Source: Platycnemis pennipes
Taxonomy: Eukaryota; Arthropoda; Insecta; Odonata; Platycnemididae
DNA length: 64,000 nt
Direction: 5' to 3'
NCBI GenBank assembly: GCA_933228895.1
Contig: OW121857.1
Span: forward strand, 78,921,672 to 78,985,671
Below are positions 32,500-45,043 of this stretch, in pieces. A program made the translations under genes and the position numbers. How positions within the stretch are numbered: the stretch's first letter is position 1; the number at the start of each line of letters is the position of its first letter. Below the pieces are notes generated by a model that was given only the letters and a program-made list of their open reading frames with translations, ran no database searches and was not told where the DNA came from.

Positions 32500-33717
32500 G
32501 CTGTTATTTGAAATCATAAATAATGTAAAAAGGCAATCGATAATGAAAAAGTTTGGGAATAAATACCAAGCCATCGGTTTTTATTAAGCAGGTATGAGGC
32601 AAAAGAGTCAACGGCGAAAGGGGAAGAGGCATAACGGAGATAATAAAGAGTGAATGTGGTCGCAGATATTCTATGAAAAACGCTTGTTGGGATGTGTAGA
32701 CGCAAAATGGTGTGTACGGTAGAGGCTAATATAGTAAGTAAGGTAACTTCAAAGCAGGAGATGTGAGCAAAAAGATTTACTCGTATTAGCACCCTTTTTA
32801 GAATAATATAATATTCTACCAGCTACGATAGCTAGGCATTCACATTTAAAAGTTCCTCATTGCCGACTACTAATATCTTGCACATTATGCTGTTTTTTAG
32901 TTCCGTACATATCTTATCCTGCTACACTCCACATCCCAAAATCCCTTTCTCTTCCTTATTCATTCCCACTTTCTTTACATTCGCCGCAAAGCTATCATGG
33001 CCTTCAAAACACGATTGCCCTTTACGACCGATTCATCTACCTACCCTGACTCTTCTTTTCGTCATTCAGAAACATCTTTTCCTTCCTACCATGACCAACA
33101 CTTTCTCATCAGTCATCCTCCCGATCTATTTCACCTTCTTCGTCATTCTCCACACCGAATCTCAAAGCCTCCGGTCAACATTCACCCTATCTCCTCATTA
33201 TTCAAATTTCGATCCAATGAAATGCAACGCTCTACAACTGACTCTTTACAGGTTTTTCTTATCGTCCCATCTCAAGATTCCTGCCATCATTTCTCTCTTT
33301 CGAGCTTACATCTCTTTTGCTAAACTAATGTTTCTCCAGACACCGCAGTTACTCTGGCAATTTTCCTCCAAGTTGTTCCTCCTATTCTAATTAATGCCCT
33401 TCTATGTTCATGTTATCCTTACTTCCCTTGTCACGGGGAATCATCGTATTTTTACGGCTAAACATCAGACCTAACTTTGGTATTGATTATGTAACGCATC
33501 TACTGTATTTACAATCCCTTACTGAATTACTAAGATTAACGTACGGCCATCCACATCATCATGACACTCCACCAGTAGCAATCAAACCATCATCAAACCT
33601 TCGCACATCCACATATGTTAACAATTTAATCCACTTCCCTCCCTCCTTTATTCGTATATGAAGTCCCTCCCACGCTTCTTTGATTATTTCCTCGAAATAC
33701 ATATTCTGTCCTGTACC
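32500..33717. other. Pyrimidine-rich stretch with a long but unconvincing ORF
   Basis: The plus strand is strongly CT-rich. The longest frame (32860-33390, 176 codons) encodes a Phe/Leu/Ser/Thr-rich peptide of the kind generated by a pyrimidine tract, and a second plus frame overlaps it (32997-33323). No domain was recognised. It could be the antisense of a purine-rich retroelement region. Confidence 0.3.
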
Positions 33718-33845
33718 CTAAAGCTCTTCACAAAACACTCAAGCAGTGGTCGGTTTACCAATGGAAAATATCTGCCACTTCCGGAATATGAACCCGGATC
33801 CTCGGATTGAGGGTTAAGTACTGTCATCGCTACACCACAAGAACC
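33718..33845 (-). repeat. tRNA-derived SINE head, family A
   Basis: The minus strand has TTGTGGTGTAGCGATGACAG (A box) and GGGTTCATATTCC (B box), then the body to the ACTTGAGTGTTTTGTGAAGA block. Confidence 0.65.
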
Positions 33846-33959
33846 CTATTACTACTCATTATTGTCCCATCGGATTATCCAGCCACTACCCTCACTTGTG
33901 CCTCATTTCACACTTGGCCGAACGCGTTCGTTTATTTGTAATAAATTTCATTTAACGCA

Positions 33960-34350
33960 CAGAAAACATGACTCGCCTATTAGAAGAGCTTAGTTGGGGA
34001 ACTGTAGAGACTAGAAGGTTGTTCGTAAGGTTAAACTTACTTGAAAAATTGAAATCGCACGAGTTGGTATCTGATATTGCAGACACATTTCTACCCCCAC
34101 ACTACAGCTGCAGGGCAGACAGAAGCGTCATATTAGGAGTGGTTAATTGCCGATTTGCGAGGTACTAGAATTCGTTTTTCCCACACACAATAGAGGACCA
34201 CAACGCAAAAAATGTAATTCTTTCAAACATAGTACACGCCATACTTCAGTATTAACTAACAAAGTTTTTTTTTCAGCTCATATTCGCTTGACCGGCTGGT
34301 AATACCCCTCATGCATAAGCCCTTGCGGTGGCTCGCAGAGTAAAAATTAG
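33960..34350 (+). mobile_element. CR1-like LINE, C-terminal RT remnant and 3' tail
   Basis: The frame 33968-34168 reads TRLLEELSWGTVETRRLFVR and LNLLEKLKSHELVSDIADTF, the L.W.T.E.RR...RL.LL.K motif of CR1/L2-type RT C-termini. The same protein end appears at 48540-48620 (TRLGWETKLTRRLFARLKLV). The tail has CTGGTAATACCCCTCATGCA and GGTGGCTCGCAGAGTA. It is 5'-truncated. Confidence 0.7.
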
Positions 34351-34733
34351 ATATAGGTGAAGTGAATATAACTCGAAAAAATATCCTGCTCATATTCTAG
34401 ATTGCTTTTTATGACTACTCCTATCTCCGCAATCGAATCAGCAGTTACCAGACTCCCTTACCAAAACAGATCTTCTCACAAAAAACTTACCATCCCTTTT
34501 TTAAAGATTCTAACTACTTAAGTCATTGATATAAGCGTAAGCTTACTGTACCATAGCCTTCACATTCCATTGGCCTTCTCTTTTTCGGTTTAAGTATGAA
34601 ACGACGTTCAGGGAATCCCCTGGCCACACACCTCCCCACAAGATTTTACGAACAAGTCCATAAAACTGAAGAGATCAAGAACTTGCCTCGATTGACCTTA
34701 AAGGAGTTACCCGCTTACGCACAAAAAATGCAA

Positions 34734-34812
34734 GAATTCCACAGAGAAAAGAAATCAGCCTTGACCGAAAGTCAAGGTCGACGAAAGACCGCTCCTTTTC
34801 TCTGCGGAATTC
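34734..34812. repeat. Compound hairpin
   Basis: The outer stem is GAATTCCACAGAGAAAAG (34734-34751) against 34795-34812, with one mismatch in 18. The inner stem is CCTTGAC/GTCAAGG (34759-34765 and 34771-34777) around CGAAA. It lies within a plus frame (34596-34874) of unknown nature. It could be a foldback element or a transcribed hairpin. Confidence 0.7.
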
Positions 34813-34879
34813 CTGCACCTAAGATGATAAAATATGTATCCTCCTTTTCCCTGGTTTATTCAGTAGTGCGGTGAAATAT

Positions 34880-36613
34880 TATATATTCCTTCGGGTTTCA
34901 CAACCTTATTTTCTCAATAACATTTTCTCTATCTTGCCAACTAGTATATCTGATCCTAATCTAAGACACTCTACTCTTAATCTACATTAAAGTTTGTGGA
35001 CCACTCATCTATATAATTGAGTTCTAGCCCAAATTACGTATATCCAACCCCAACATCTGCTGGTTCTGTTCGCAAATTTTCTCTCCTATTCATGGTATGT
35101 TTCCAGCTTCGAGCAAGCTAATAACATTTAAGCCATTGTATTAAGTCGAGCAATTTCTCCTCTCTGGAGTTTCACCATTTCGTCACATTGCCTTTTTGCC
35201 ACACCGCCTTCGCGCTGTTGATTCTTGTCTTCAGTTCAAAATTTCTTTCTACAATCTGCGAGTTTGCAATTTTCCATTTTGGTCTTTATTTAATCTTTTC
35301 AATCATGTCGTGATACATTTGTTTTTCATTTTCCCGTATCTACTGCTCTTATTGTTTTTTTTCTGTCACCTTATCGATGCCCGTTTTTTAGGTTTCTAAA
35401 CTTTCCCCAATTGTTGAAAACTATTTGTCACATATCGGAATTGTGTAAAATTATGCCCAGTTTTCAATTACGTTTCTTCCAACTGGAACTCTCACTTTTT
35501 ATTTCTTTATTCTCCTCCCTCGTCTTAGCCTTTCATGCTAAACTGTATATTTCATTTCTACTAAATTATGATCGCAGTCTGGATCGGCATTGAAAAGAGT
35601 TTATAAATCATTCCTATGTAATGGGTGCGATTAAAAATCAAATAAAGTAATACAGTTTCGTCAGAAGCAAGATAGGCAAAATATTCCATAAGATGACATT
35701 ATACCTATCGATGTATGAAGGTATTAATGCACAATTATAAATACCCCTCTATATTTTCACCATTGTATGTACCTTTGAATATTTTTTGAAAAGTCTCAAC
35801 AACAAAATAAGGACAATTTGTGAGACGTAATAAGGTTAAAATTCTTGCCTTCCGTCTATCATTCTGGCAGCTGACGACATTCATAGTTGCTTGTACTTCA
35901 TGTCCTCCGCAACAGAACAATTCTCCTCCTTTTTAGCCAAGCATATATCTTTTGTCTGAAATAAACTGAATCGTTCTTTTCCGAGTTTCGTGACTTATTA
36001 AAAAAAAGCATAAATCTTAGAAATTAATCCATACCTGTATGTCTTTCCAATGTTCCCTCCCGGTTGACGCTTGGAAATTTTAAATTATTCGTAGTTGTGG
36101 AATAGGATGTCCACAGCATTTCTCATACATTATAACCTCAACCCATTATAACCTAGTTCCCCCAGCTGAGTCACATGTAAAGCATTGCTTAATTCATTCT
36201 CGTTAGTTCCTAGTACTTACAAATTTCGATTTTTGAGTCTCGAAGAAAACATTCGCACGAGACTTTCACTATTCTCTCCCATATCGTCTTGAGGATAAGA
36301 CTTTAACCCACTTTCTCATAAAAATCTAGCTCCTTTGTCGTTAATTTTATTTTGTAACTTCGGCCCTGAATCTTTAGAAACAGTGGGTCCTAATGGTGTA
36401 GTCTCGACAACCCCTACTTACTCTAACCCCTACTTGCCTTTAAACCGCTTCTCAAGCACTCCACAGCGACCGAGTTTAGGAGAAATTTACATCTGCCCTT
36501 GCATACCCAAATTTCACTCTAATCCATCTTAACGGCGAGCATAACCCTTTCAAAAAAATGAGTTAAGGATGGGGTGGAGTGAGCTGCTACGGCTTGAATA
36601 AGTGCAGGTAAAG
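34880..36613. other. AT- and pyrimidine-rich spacer
   Basis: No gene was recognised. ACCCCTACTT is repeated at about 36411 and 36426. Confidence 0.3.
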
Positions 36614-37054
36614 TTATATAGCGTCCAAAAAGTCGTAATATTCTAAGCTCACACGTGTAGGGAATGAAAAAGGGTTGACGATCAGAAATAGAGAATGGTA
36701 GAAAGAGACCGATTGAATATGACACGTCAAATACGATCATAGGGTCAGTTTTTCTTATTCCTTGGGAGTCTTTCCCCACTAGGTTTCTAGAACCCTGTGA
36801 GGAATTATTTAAAGGTAGTGAGCGTGTATCTTCATCAGACGAAGTTGGCGTGGAGTTTAATATATTCGGAATCGTATCATATTTTCGAGTGCCATACACA
36901 GAGGTAAAAAATGGCACTTTCTGTCATTACCGTACTTCACGTGTAACATTCAATCAGTCTCTTTTCTACCATTTCTTGTTCAAGATAATCACCCATTTTT
37001 TTATTTCCTACACACTTGAGGTCTCGGAATATACTGCTTTTTGGAGACTATTTC
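36614..37054. repeat. Diverged inverted repeat (foldback), arms of about 130 bp
   Basis: 36614-36742 and 36925-37054 are complementary at roughly 70 percent by eye. Matching blocks include TCCAAAAAG, GTGTAGG.AATGAAAAA, AATGGTAGAAA.GAGAC.GATT and ACACGT.AA. Frames open on both strands across it (36519-36917 minus, 36850-37092 plus) are probably by-products. Confidence 0.6.
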
Positions 37055-37069
37055 GTGAAAGCTCTTTCA

Positions 37070-38948
37070 TCTTTGAGCTTTATCGTCCGTAGGATGGATT
37101 TAAAATTGTTGAGCACTCCTCGCAGCTAACAGCTTTCTCTCTAAAATAGTCAAGTTTTACTATCGCCACTTGAGCAGCATTTATTACAAACATAATTCCA
37201 ACTAGACTCCAACTACAATAATTGACATTATTCATCTCTACAACTACTCCAAGGTTCAGCCTAAGGGGCTGTTACAGTTCTTCAGTCAGTAACTTCCTAG
37301 TTTGTTTTATAAATGATAGGCTTATTCAAAGCCAACGACTGTAAGATGGCAATATTCGAATGCCGATTCAAGGAAAATCAAATCTTACACGGCGCTTCTT
37401 TAGCATTTTGAAATTGAAATGAGTGCTCTACAAAGTCGAGACTCTCTAAAATATATCAAATTTTCTACAATAAGGATACTCATTTTCGATTCTTAAATGT
37501 TCCTGAATAATTTTTTGCACAGAAAAAATTCGATGGATAGTCCCATTCGCGTTCCTCCATTTAGAAAATGAGCGCCGCACATATGAACTCTCTCTCTCTC
37601 CATGGGTAAGGCGCTCGTTGAAGCGAAAAATCACTCTTCGAACTCGCGACTCGATGAGCGGATTTCTACAACGCCGGATGAGCAATCCAATTATCTCGTC
37701 CAATGGTATGGGCTCTGATAGGCTGGCAGCTTGAACAACACCCGCGGGAGGAAACTAACGATGAGGAAAAGGGGGGGGGATCTCATCGTGAGCGTTGTAA
37801 ATGGATGTTTTTATGTCTCATGAGATGCAATTCATTGCTCAATTTTCACCCATCCTGCCTATATCTTTTACTCAGAGACTCAAAATTGGAAGAATACTGA
37901 GATGACCTTTGAAGCAAGCTTTTAGATGGCTTATATTTATGCAAACGTGTTTACCTGTGTAATTTAAAAGAAAGGGGAGACATTAGGAAACCTGAGCTCA
38001 CGGATCCGGATGGTATTGGAACTGGAGCACGGGCCTAGCTTACCCAGAGAAAGATTTGACTGCCGACTTTGGCAGGAATTTCAAAAGGGAATCCTCAACG
38101 TTTTCGATCAGTACACTTTAAGTTCCGCATCCGTTCATAGTATGATACTAAAAATGTGTACCCCAAGTCGTCCTTCACTATGAGTAGACTAATGCCGGCG
38201 CTGTGTTTCTCAACAATGCCTTCCATTCTTAAATACCCACCATGTCTTATAGGACAACATGACCTAATTTTTTTTGCGCCTACTGTAATGAAATGTATCC
38301 ATTATTTGGACTTGTGTTGTTTCAAAAGAGATCATGTTGTACTGACCCCAAAAGTCAATCAACTTCCTAACGCAGATTCAATGAGGAAACAATCATTTGT
38401 CATTTATGTGATTAGGGTACGGATGATGAAAATAATTCCTGCACCAGATCATGCCGGAAGAACTTCGGTTAGCGCGATGATTTTATCACATCAAATATAA
38501 CTAAGTAATTAATTTAATACCGGGGCCGAAGATGTATGTAAACTTAATCGAAGAGATTTGTGTAAAGCGTTACTTTGTATGAAATCAGGACCTTAAGATA
38601 TATAATAAGAATTTAATGAAATGTTTTTGAGATTTGAGTTCGCGGCCAAACGAAAAATATACAAAGGAAGGCGAGGCGGATGAACAATTAAGTTTTGAGC
38701 ATGGTGGGAGAGGAAATAAAGTTAGTGGAAGATGGGAGGAGGCAGATGAAAGATGGACGAGGAAAAGAAAGGGGACATCGTGTGAAATTTAGGGGGTGGG
38801 AATAATTAAATGTCCATTTAAACCTACCTTCACCGGTAGAATACTAATAATAATAATTACCATATGACCTGTGGTTCACATCATCTGATGACTAAGAAAA
38901 TGTGTATTTTCTAAACTACTCATTTCACTCACTCTAAAAAACTCTGCC
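37070..38948. other. Spacer, nothing recognised
   Basis: Small frames at 37446-37703 (minus) and 38156-38500 (plus) lack domain signatures. Confidence 0.25.
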
Positions 38949-38949
38949 A

Positions 38950-39117
38950 CGATGAATATTCCACGACTTTAAGTACCAGACAATAGCATGGAATTGCTTT
39001 TTGCATGTGGAGCAATTATTCAAGGCATTTTGCATTTCAAGTCCTGAGGTTCTTTGATGGTTAAATTTCTCTAAACTGTAATAGTTGTAAAAACATACGA
39101 TGAATATTCCACGACTT
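38950..39117. repeat. Short direct repeat
   Basis: CGATGAATATTCCACGACTT occurs exactly at 38950-38969 and 39098-39117. Confidence 0.7.
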
Positions 39118-41434
39118 CAAGCTGAAGGGAGAATCAACTTCTCATTCAAAAGTAATGGGAAAGTTTGATTGTAGCCATTGCCATCGAATAAAATATCGGG
39201 AAAATCCGTACGGTTAAAATTTGGTAAAGAGGTCGTACTGCTAATAAATGATTCCCCATCATTCACTTCCAATCAAAATTCTAATAGTAGCCGAAACATC
39301 TAAAATTGACGACGCTAATACCTATAAAATTTAGCATTTTATGTTGTCCACACAACGATTTTATTAGAAAATTTAGCATAATTTACTCCCAAAAATGTTA
39401 TTTCGCCATTGGTATGAAGTTATTTCGTGGAAGCCTAGAACACTGCCATCTTCTCAATTTGCATTACTCACTCAGCACTGGAGTGAAACTTTGACATTCT
39501 CATTCGATAGTAAGGAAGTAAGTCTGAGATGCTAGAGACCAAACGCCCACCAACCGCATATTACGCGATGTAAAAGCAAATAATATTTTTGTTAAATTAA
39601 GCCCGTACCAATGTTGATGTTATTATCACTACTTAAAATGATGACACACATGAAAGCACAAAAATTTGAAAAACTCCCAGGATTCATAAAATATTCAGTT
39701 GAATGAATTCTTGACTCTTGTGTTCTCGTATTTCCGGTCAAAGACTGTGCAGGGAGGAAGAAACCGACTGCTAAAAGAAATACAGGGAGGCATTTGAAAA
39801 GGACAAATATACCTACTCTATGAATGAAATAATAATCAGGATTTTTTAAACGGAATAAATAAAAGACAGAAAGAGATAACTTTAAAGATGTGTTCGCCAC
39901 GGAATTTCATTGTCTCTAGTCCGTTTCCGGAAGACAAAAGATATTATTCCCGGATGGTATTATTTTGATGACTCCAATAAGTAAGAGCAAATAAGGATAC
40001 GTTGAATGGTGAATCCGTTATTATTCTAGTTGCCGATCCACTCTCTACACCATGATTCCTTTCTCTCGGCTTAAATTAACTGAGTTATGGATCAATAAAA
40101 TTCTGAGGTTGGCCGTTAAGTAATTGTACTCTTTTCCTCAGAATTACTCTCTCCATGCGTCCGAGACAAGGCTAATTTAGGTGAAACTCTAGTGCACACA
40201 ATTTGAATCAAACAACGGCCTCATTAAACAATGCCCATTTTTCGTAGCTCTAAATGTCCCTCTCAACAAGCAGAGGCATAAGTCTATGCTAATTTCAACT
40301 CAAAACCAAAAGTGAAACCACAAAGACGTGAAAGAAAAAATGGAACTACAATTCCTAAGGGCTTAGAGACGGAAGTGAAGGAAAAATCAAAAGAAAACAA
40401 AGACCAAGAGTAAGAAGTAGATACGAATTCATATGAAACAACAACTCAAAATTCTTTAAAAATTCAAAAACGAGTCAGGTTTACATAGACTAAATCAAAA
40501 TAAAATAAATACTGCCCAAGAAATCAGAAGTGACAATTGCTGAACTAGCGAGGTGCGGAAAAGTTTATCCGAGGTATATTCAAACCAATAAACTTAATGG
40601 TATTAACATTAAACTTGCCTTATTTCAGTATTTTTCATTTCAGAATAAAGTGATATAACTTAGAGAAGTACTCCGAGTTGATATTTGTGGTAGACGAGAA
40701 GGTTATTGCGATTATGGTAATAAAGTGGCATCAATTCCACGTAATTCTTTCATTTAAAAATGCAATAATTTCTCCAAAGACTAAAGTGTGATTACATGTA
40801 TAGCCAAATTATCCTGCAAGGCGCCATTAAAGTGTGTTGCAGAGGGTGGTAGACCACCAGTCATGAATAAGGGGCTGATATGAAAAAGATGTGGGGAAAA
40901 CATGTGAAAGCGGCAAAAAAAATCCCGGAAAGTATTGGTCTGTTTTTGCGTCGAGGTCGTGGATTTTGCGAGGCAAAAGTGAATCCTTCAATCATACGCG
41001 TCGGCCGTTGATCTATCCTACTTAGAACTACCTTTCCATCTGTCCTGCTGAAGTTGCGTGGGGATGAAAATATGTCTGCAGCCCCAAACGTACGTGATTT
41101 GAATATTAAATCTGCTTAAATCTGACAGGCTACTTCCCAGTCTTCCTAATTTCTAACGAGAAATATTTACGAAGCGGACTTAAGGCGATAGTATTGGATC
41201 TTTATAGTATTAATTCTTGGTTTCACGACTGCGACTGACATATATTAGGTGACGCTTATGGGGTCACGTCAGCCTTTACGATGCACTATATGCAGGGAGG
41301 AGGGGAGGTCCAGCCTCCCGTTACATTGAGAGAAAGATACAGTATATATTAATTCTTTGTTCAAATGATAATGATTATATGTACGCTTAGCCGCAAGATT
41401 CGTAATGTGAAATTTTTAAAGGAAGGCTAGTGTA
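39118..41434. other. AT-rich spacer
   Basis: No supportable gene or element. A minus frame at 39592-39900 has no recognisable domain. Confidence 0.3.
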
Positions 41435-41990
41435 ACGGAGATGATGAAGGTATTGGGTTGGACATCACCCGAATCGAGGAGGAGGAAAGTACGCCTTAAA
41501 TGCATGCATAAAGCATACGTTGGTGAACCGGCGTGAAGGGATATATCTGAAAGATTGAAAAGACCGAGGTATCTGGCAAGAAAATACCACAACTATAAGA
41601 TAGAGCCTCCGGGGCAGCTCTCAAACACACTAAAATATTCTTTCCTGCATCGGGGGATAGGGGATTGGATTAGTTTACCCAAGGAAGTATTGGATCCCTT
41701 CACAAATAAAACTCAGATGTTTATGACGAGGTTAAAAAAATTGTACTTTGAGAGTTTCTTTTGTACTGTGAAGGTTATTTATTTTGTACTGAGAGGGTTT
41801 TTTATACTATGAGGTTGTTTGTAACGTGGGGTTTTTATTGACTTATTTTGTATTTTGTCAATGTCTCTATTTTTTTATTGATATTTTTTGGATTTACTCG
41901 GTTCATGCCGATTTACGTTACCACCCGACCATATGACCGACTTTTAACAATTTTGTTTTAATAATAAAATAATAATATACATATAAATCA
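41435..41990 (+). mobile_element. CR1/L2-like LINE, C-terminal RT remnant with 3' UTR
   Basis: One frame runs from about 41444 to 41812 with a single internal TGA. It reads MMKVLGWTSPESRRRKVRLK, then RLKRPRYLARKYHNYKIEPP and KYSFLHRGIGDWISLPKEVL. The LGW..L..RR, YL.R..H.YKI and RTI..WN.LP order is typical of CR1/L2-type C-termini. An AT-rich 3' UTR ends in AATAATAAAATAATAAT-type repeats near 41990. It is a different subfamily from the copy at 48421. Confidence 0.8.
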
Positions 41991-42782
41991 GAGAACAAAT
42001 AATGCTACTGAAAAATAAACAAGATATGAACTTAGAAAGCATACCAGTTTTGTCATTCGCAAAAATGACGGGTGACATTGACAGCTGTTTGGGGGAGGGG
42101 TGGAAAAAGTGGAAAATAAACGTTAAATAATGTATTGATGGCTCATAAAATGAAATCGATTGAACAATTTATAGATCTGGAAATCATTCGTTTATGGGAT
42201 CTAAGCGATGAAAGCCATCTTCACGCGCCATCAGTGGAGGTCACCTCACGGAAACTAGTGAAGAAGGGAACGCGATGAAAAAGTTTTCAAACGGGTCCAC
42301 AAAAAGTACTCCTCATCCTTTCTCAGGAGCGACGCAAGTCTTTGCTGCGATTTCTCCTCGTGTTCGCGCCACTAAGTATAATGAATGAATCCAGATTTCC
42401 TTCAGCAGATTGTCAGTGGCCTCTTTACGCTGGAGGCGAGGATGCCCGCAGCCGAGAATGAGAGGCGATCCACGACTGCATCCACTCAGAAATCTTGCGC
42501 TAACCGCAATCCTGCTGGATTGGACGAAATAGAAGCGAACGAACGGCCTTCACACGCTCGTTCAAGCATGGGAGTTCGGTCACAATCATATCTTCCCTCT
42601 GTCCATATCAGTCCATGAAACCGCAAATACCTGCCAGAGATGATTAGCCATGCGGTTTTCTGGTTGGGGATATGTTCGGTTTTTTTTCCAAATTGTGATC
42701 CACAGAGTCCAATGATACCGTGAAAATATATATAGGAACTCTGACTTGGAAGAAATATTTTACTTCATGGGGAAAAAAGAGA
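41991..42782. other. Spacer with an unidentified ORF
   Basis: 42385-42618 plus is open, with GC-elevated codons (MNPDFLQQIVSGLFTLEARM) and no recognised family. 42180-42610 is mildly CpG-rich. Confidence 0.25.
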
Positions 42783-42784
42783 TA

Positions 42785-43149
42785 CAGTAGAGCCCCACTA
42801 ATTCGGGCCCCGCTAATTCGGGTTTCTGGATAAATCGGGGCGGGCCAAAAAAAAGTTAAAAAAATTTACTCACTAAAATTTTACAAGTTAAACACTTATA
42901 ATAGTCAATTTTGTTTGTTTTACATATTTTTTGTTTTGTCGCGATGTATTAAAGTATGTAATCTTATATTTTATTACGTTTTTAGTGCATCTTGTATATC
43001 CTTATATGCTTGAGAACCATGAATGACCTTCAAAAATGTTTTAGGGTCGTTCCTACGGCAATAAAACCACTTTAAATATTTAATTCGGGTTTTTAGTTAA
43101 TTCGGGCATTAGCCGGACACAATTAGCCCGAATTAGAGAGGTTCTACTG
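42785..43149. mobile_element. pogo/Tigger-like MITE with TA target site
   Basis: The termini are CAGTAGAGCCCCACTAATTC and the complement of the right end, CAGTAGAACCTCTCTAATTC, both followed by GGG. TA flanks each side (42783-42784 and 43150-43151). Sub-terminal AATTCGGG repeats are present in both halves. It is 365 bp with no transposase. The CAGTAGA..CC..TAATTCGGG ends are those of Tc1/mariner-superfamily Tigger-type elements. Confidence 0.85.
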
Positions 43150-43483
43150 TACTTTTGGAAAAAAGTTATTTTTGGGGAAATTTTAAATATTTCAAGTGCT
43201 TAGACATTAATGTAGGATCTTGTTTTTTCTTGGATCTTGTTTCACACACACGTGCTTAGACATTACACTGTTAATGTTACCATGAAGGCTAAAAACCAAA
43301 ATCATTTTTAGCACTTAAGCCAGAATTGTTATCAAATAACTAGTACCTCATCGAAGACAGATAATTGATATGCATCAAAAGCTATCCCGCCTTATTCCGC
43401 AGAAATAAACTGGTTTTTAGGTACTTCTACGGCTGAGGTTATATCGCATCGTATGGCTTTCAGATATTAAACCTATGACAAAC

Positions 43484-43560
43484 AAACATCCGTGCCTTCG
43501 GCGGGATTTGAACCCGAGACATCTGCGTTAGCGACCTAGCTACCCCAACCGTCACACTCT
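43484..43560 (-). repeat. tRNA-like SINE head
   Basis: The minus strand has GGTTGGGGTAGCTAGGTCGC (A-box region), then GGGTTCAAATCCCGC, a perfect-looking B box. The CATCCGTGCCTTCGGCGGG context resembles 45225-45260. A true tRNA gene was not supported because no complete cloverleaf could be drawn. Confidence 0.6.
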
Positions 43561-44050
43561 TCTGTTCTCGGCCGTATTGAAAACAATGCTGCCGAACGAA
43601 ACAGGGCGAAAACTCTCTCGAGAGATCCACGGTGATAGACAAAAAGCAGGCAATGACGCACAAACATGAAATATCGAAATTAGGACTGGTCGAAAAGTTA
43701 TATGAAGGAATTCCATACCCACTGGTGAGGATGGAGGATAAGATATTAAGCAAAATCATTATAGGATATTTCTTTCCATAGCCTCCCGCTTATATTCTGT
43801 AAGGATATTCAATACCACCACGAAAGGATTTTATGCTAGGAGATAAATCCTAGCAGTTGCCTAATACATTTCAGGCAAGTATCGAGCACTGTCTCATTTT
43901 ACTCTCACTACTCCGAACCGCCAAACCATTTAGAGACTCTCGCTAGTTTCACGTAGAATTTCATTTAATGGTTCGAGAGAATACTTCTGGGTTAAACATC
44001 CTCTTGGTAAAGCCTAAATGAGGGTAAGCAATTTATTCGGTCAAGGAAAA
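43561..44050. other. Spacer, nothing recognised
   Basis: No feature before the hairpin at 44051. Confidence 0.3.
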
Positions 44051-44200
44051 CAGGAAGAATAAAAGATTGTAAAAAGCTTTCGGGAATCTTCCGCGTCGCC
44101 ATTTTAACAGAATGACAGCGCGGAACACTCCCGAAAGCTTTTTACAATCATCGGAACGCCGCGAAAACCTTCACCAGAAAAAGGAAGAATAAAAAATTGT
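44051..44200. repeat. Strong hairpin flanked by 20-bp direct repeats
   Basis: GATTGTAAAAAGCTTTCGGG plus A (44065-44085) is perfectly complementary to 44129-44149. A second stem, TTCCGCG/CGCGGAA (44089-44095 and 44119-44125), continues it. CAGGAAGAATAAAAGATTGT (44051-44070) and 44181-44200 are direct repeats with two mismatches, which may be a target duplication. It is either a foldback MITE or a hairpin RNA precursor. Confidence 0.75.
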
Positions 44201-45043
44201 CATTCTTAATGGTGAATAAACTTGCATTAAACGAATCATACACATAATTAAACATAAAGTGGTAAACGACCTAATGCTTTACTGGCGAATACTGATGGCG
44301 AAAATCTCTCGGGTACTCTACCAGGTCAAACTTCGAATCATAGCATGTAGGGATAATTATTTTTCTCAATTGACGAAGGACGAGTCGCCTGCTGAAGCGT
44401 TTGATATGTTTCAAAGTTTCAATGTATTCAAAGTTTCACCCAGAGGACCGACCGAAAGCTTATCACCAAAATAAGGTGTATTCTTTACTCGTGAGGAAGA
44501 GGATATAATCTCCGTGTGGTTGAAATTAAAATCTTTAATTCAACCTATCTTCCTTCATGTGTCCAGCCATGCTCACAATAAAGATTAACTAATTGTCTCG
44601 CAGATATTTATTCAGGAACTCACTAAACCCCATTCAAAAATTAAGCACATGAATTCGACGACACATGGAACGGCATATTATTCTTCAAACAAGCTAATTC
44701 TCAGCTTCAATACTATCTACATGAGGTGATGACAAATTCTTCCTTCCTTTTGAGATCGAGTGGGTAAATACAATAATAATTGATCTTGAAGGGAATACGG
44801 TAAATTTTTAAGCTGAACGACAAGGTTAACAGCGAAATCCAGTGAGAATATTTTTGGGCGTAGTACTAAATAAAAGTATTCCTTTGACATTCGAAATAGC
44901 AAACGAATGATGATGTTCGGTTATGTATAGTGCGCAAGGAATAGGGGTAGTTTCGATGTATTTTTAGGACGGCCAACTGTCTATGTTATTTCTAGACATC
45001 TGATTGAAGCATAATCCTAAAGACGAATTGTTCATGTCCATGA
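44201..45043. other. Spacer, nothing recognised
   Basis: No supportable gene. Confidence 0.3.

Noticed and set aside
32860..33390. Longest open frame in the window (176 codons, plus strand)
   Set aside because: Composition is that of a pyrimidine tract (Phe/Leu/Ser/Thr/Pro), a second plus frame is also open across it, and no domain is recognisable.
40820..40870. CR1-like LINE tail (AAAGTGTGTTGCAGAGGGTG)
   Set aside because: The match is limited to a few bases, with neither the CACCCCTGCCAC block nor the GTAGATG tail.
43484..43560. True tRNA gene
   Set aside because: The B box is excellent, but no acceptor stem and anticodon arm could be assembled, and the flanks match a repeated SINE-like context.
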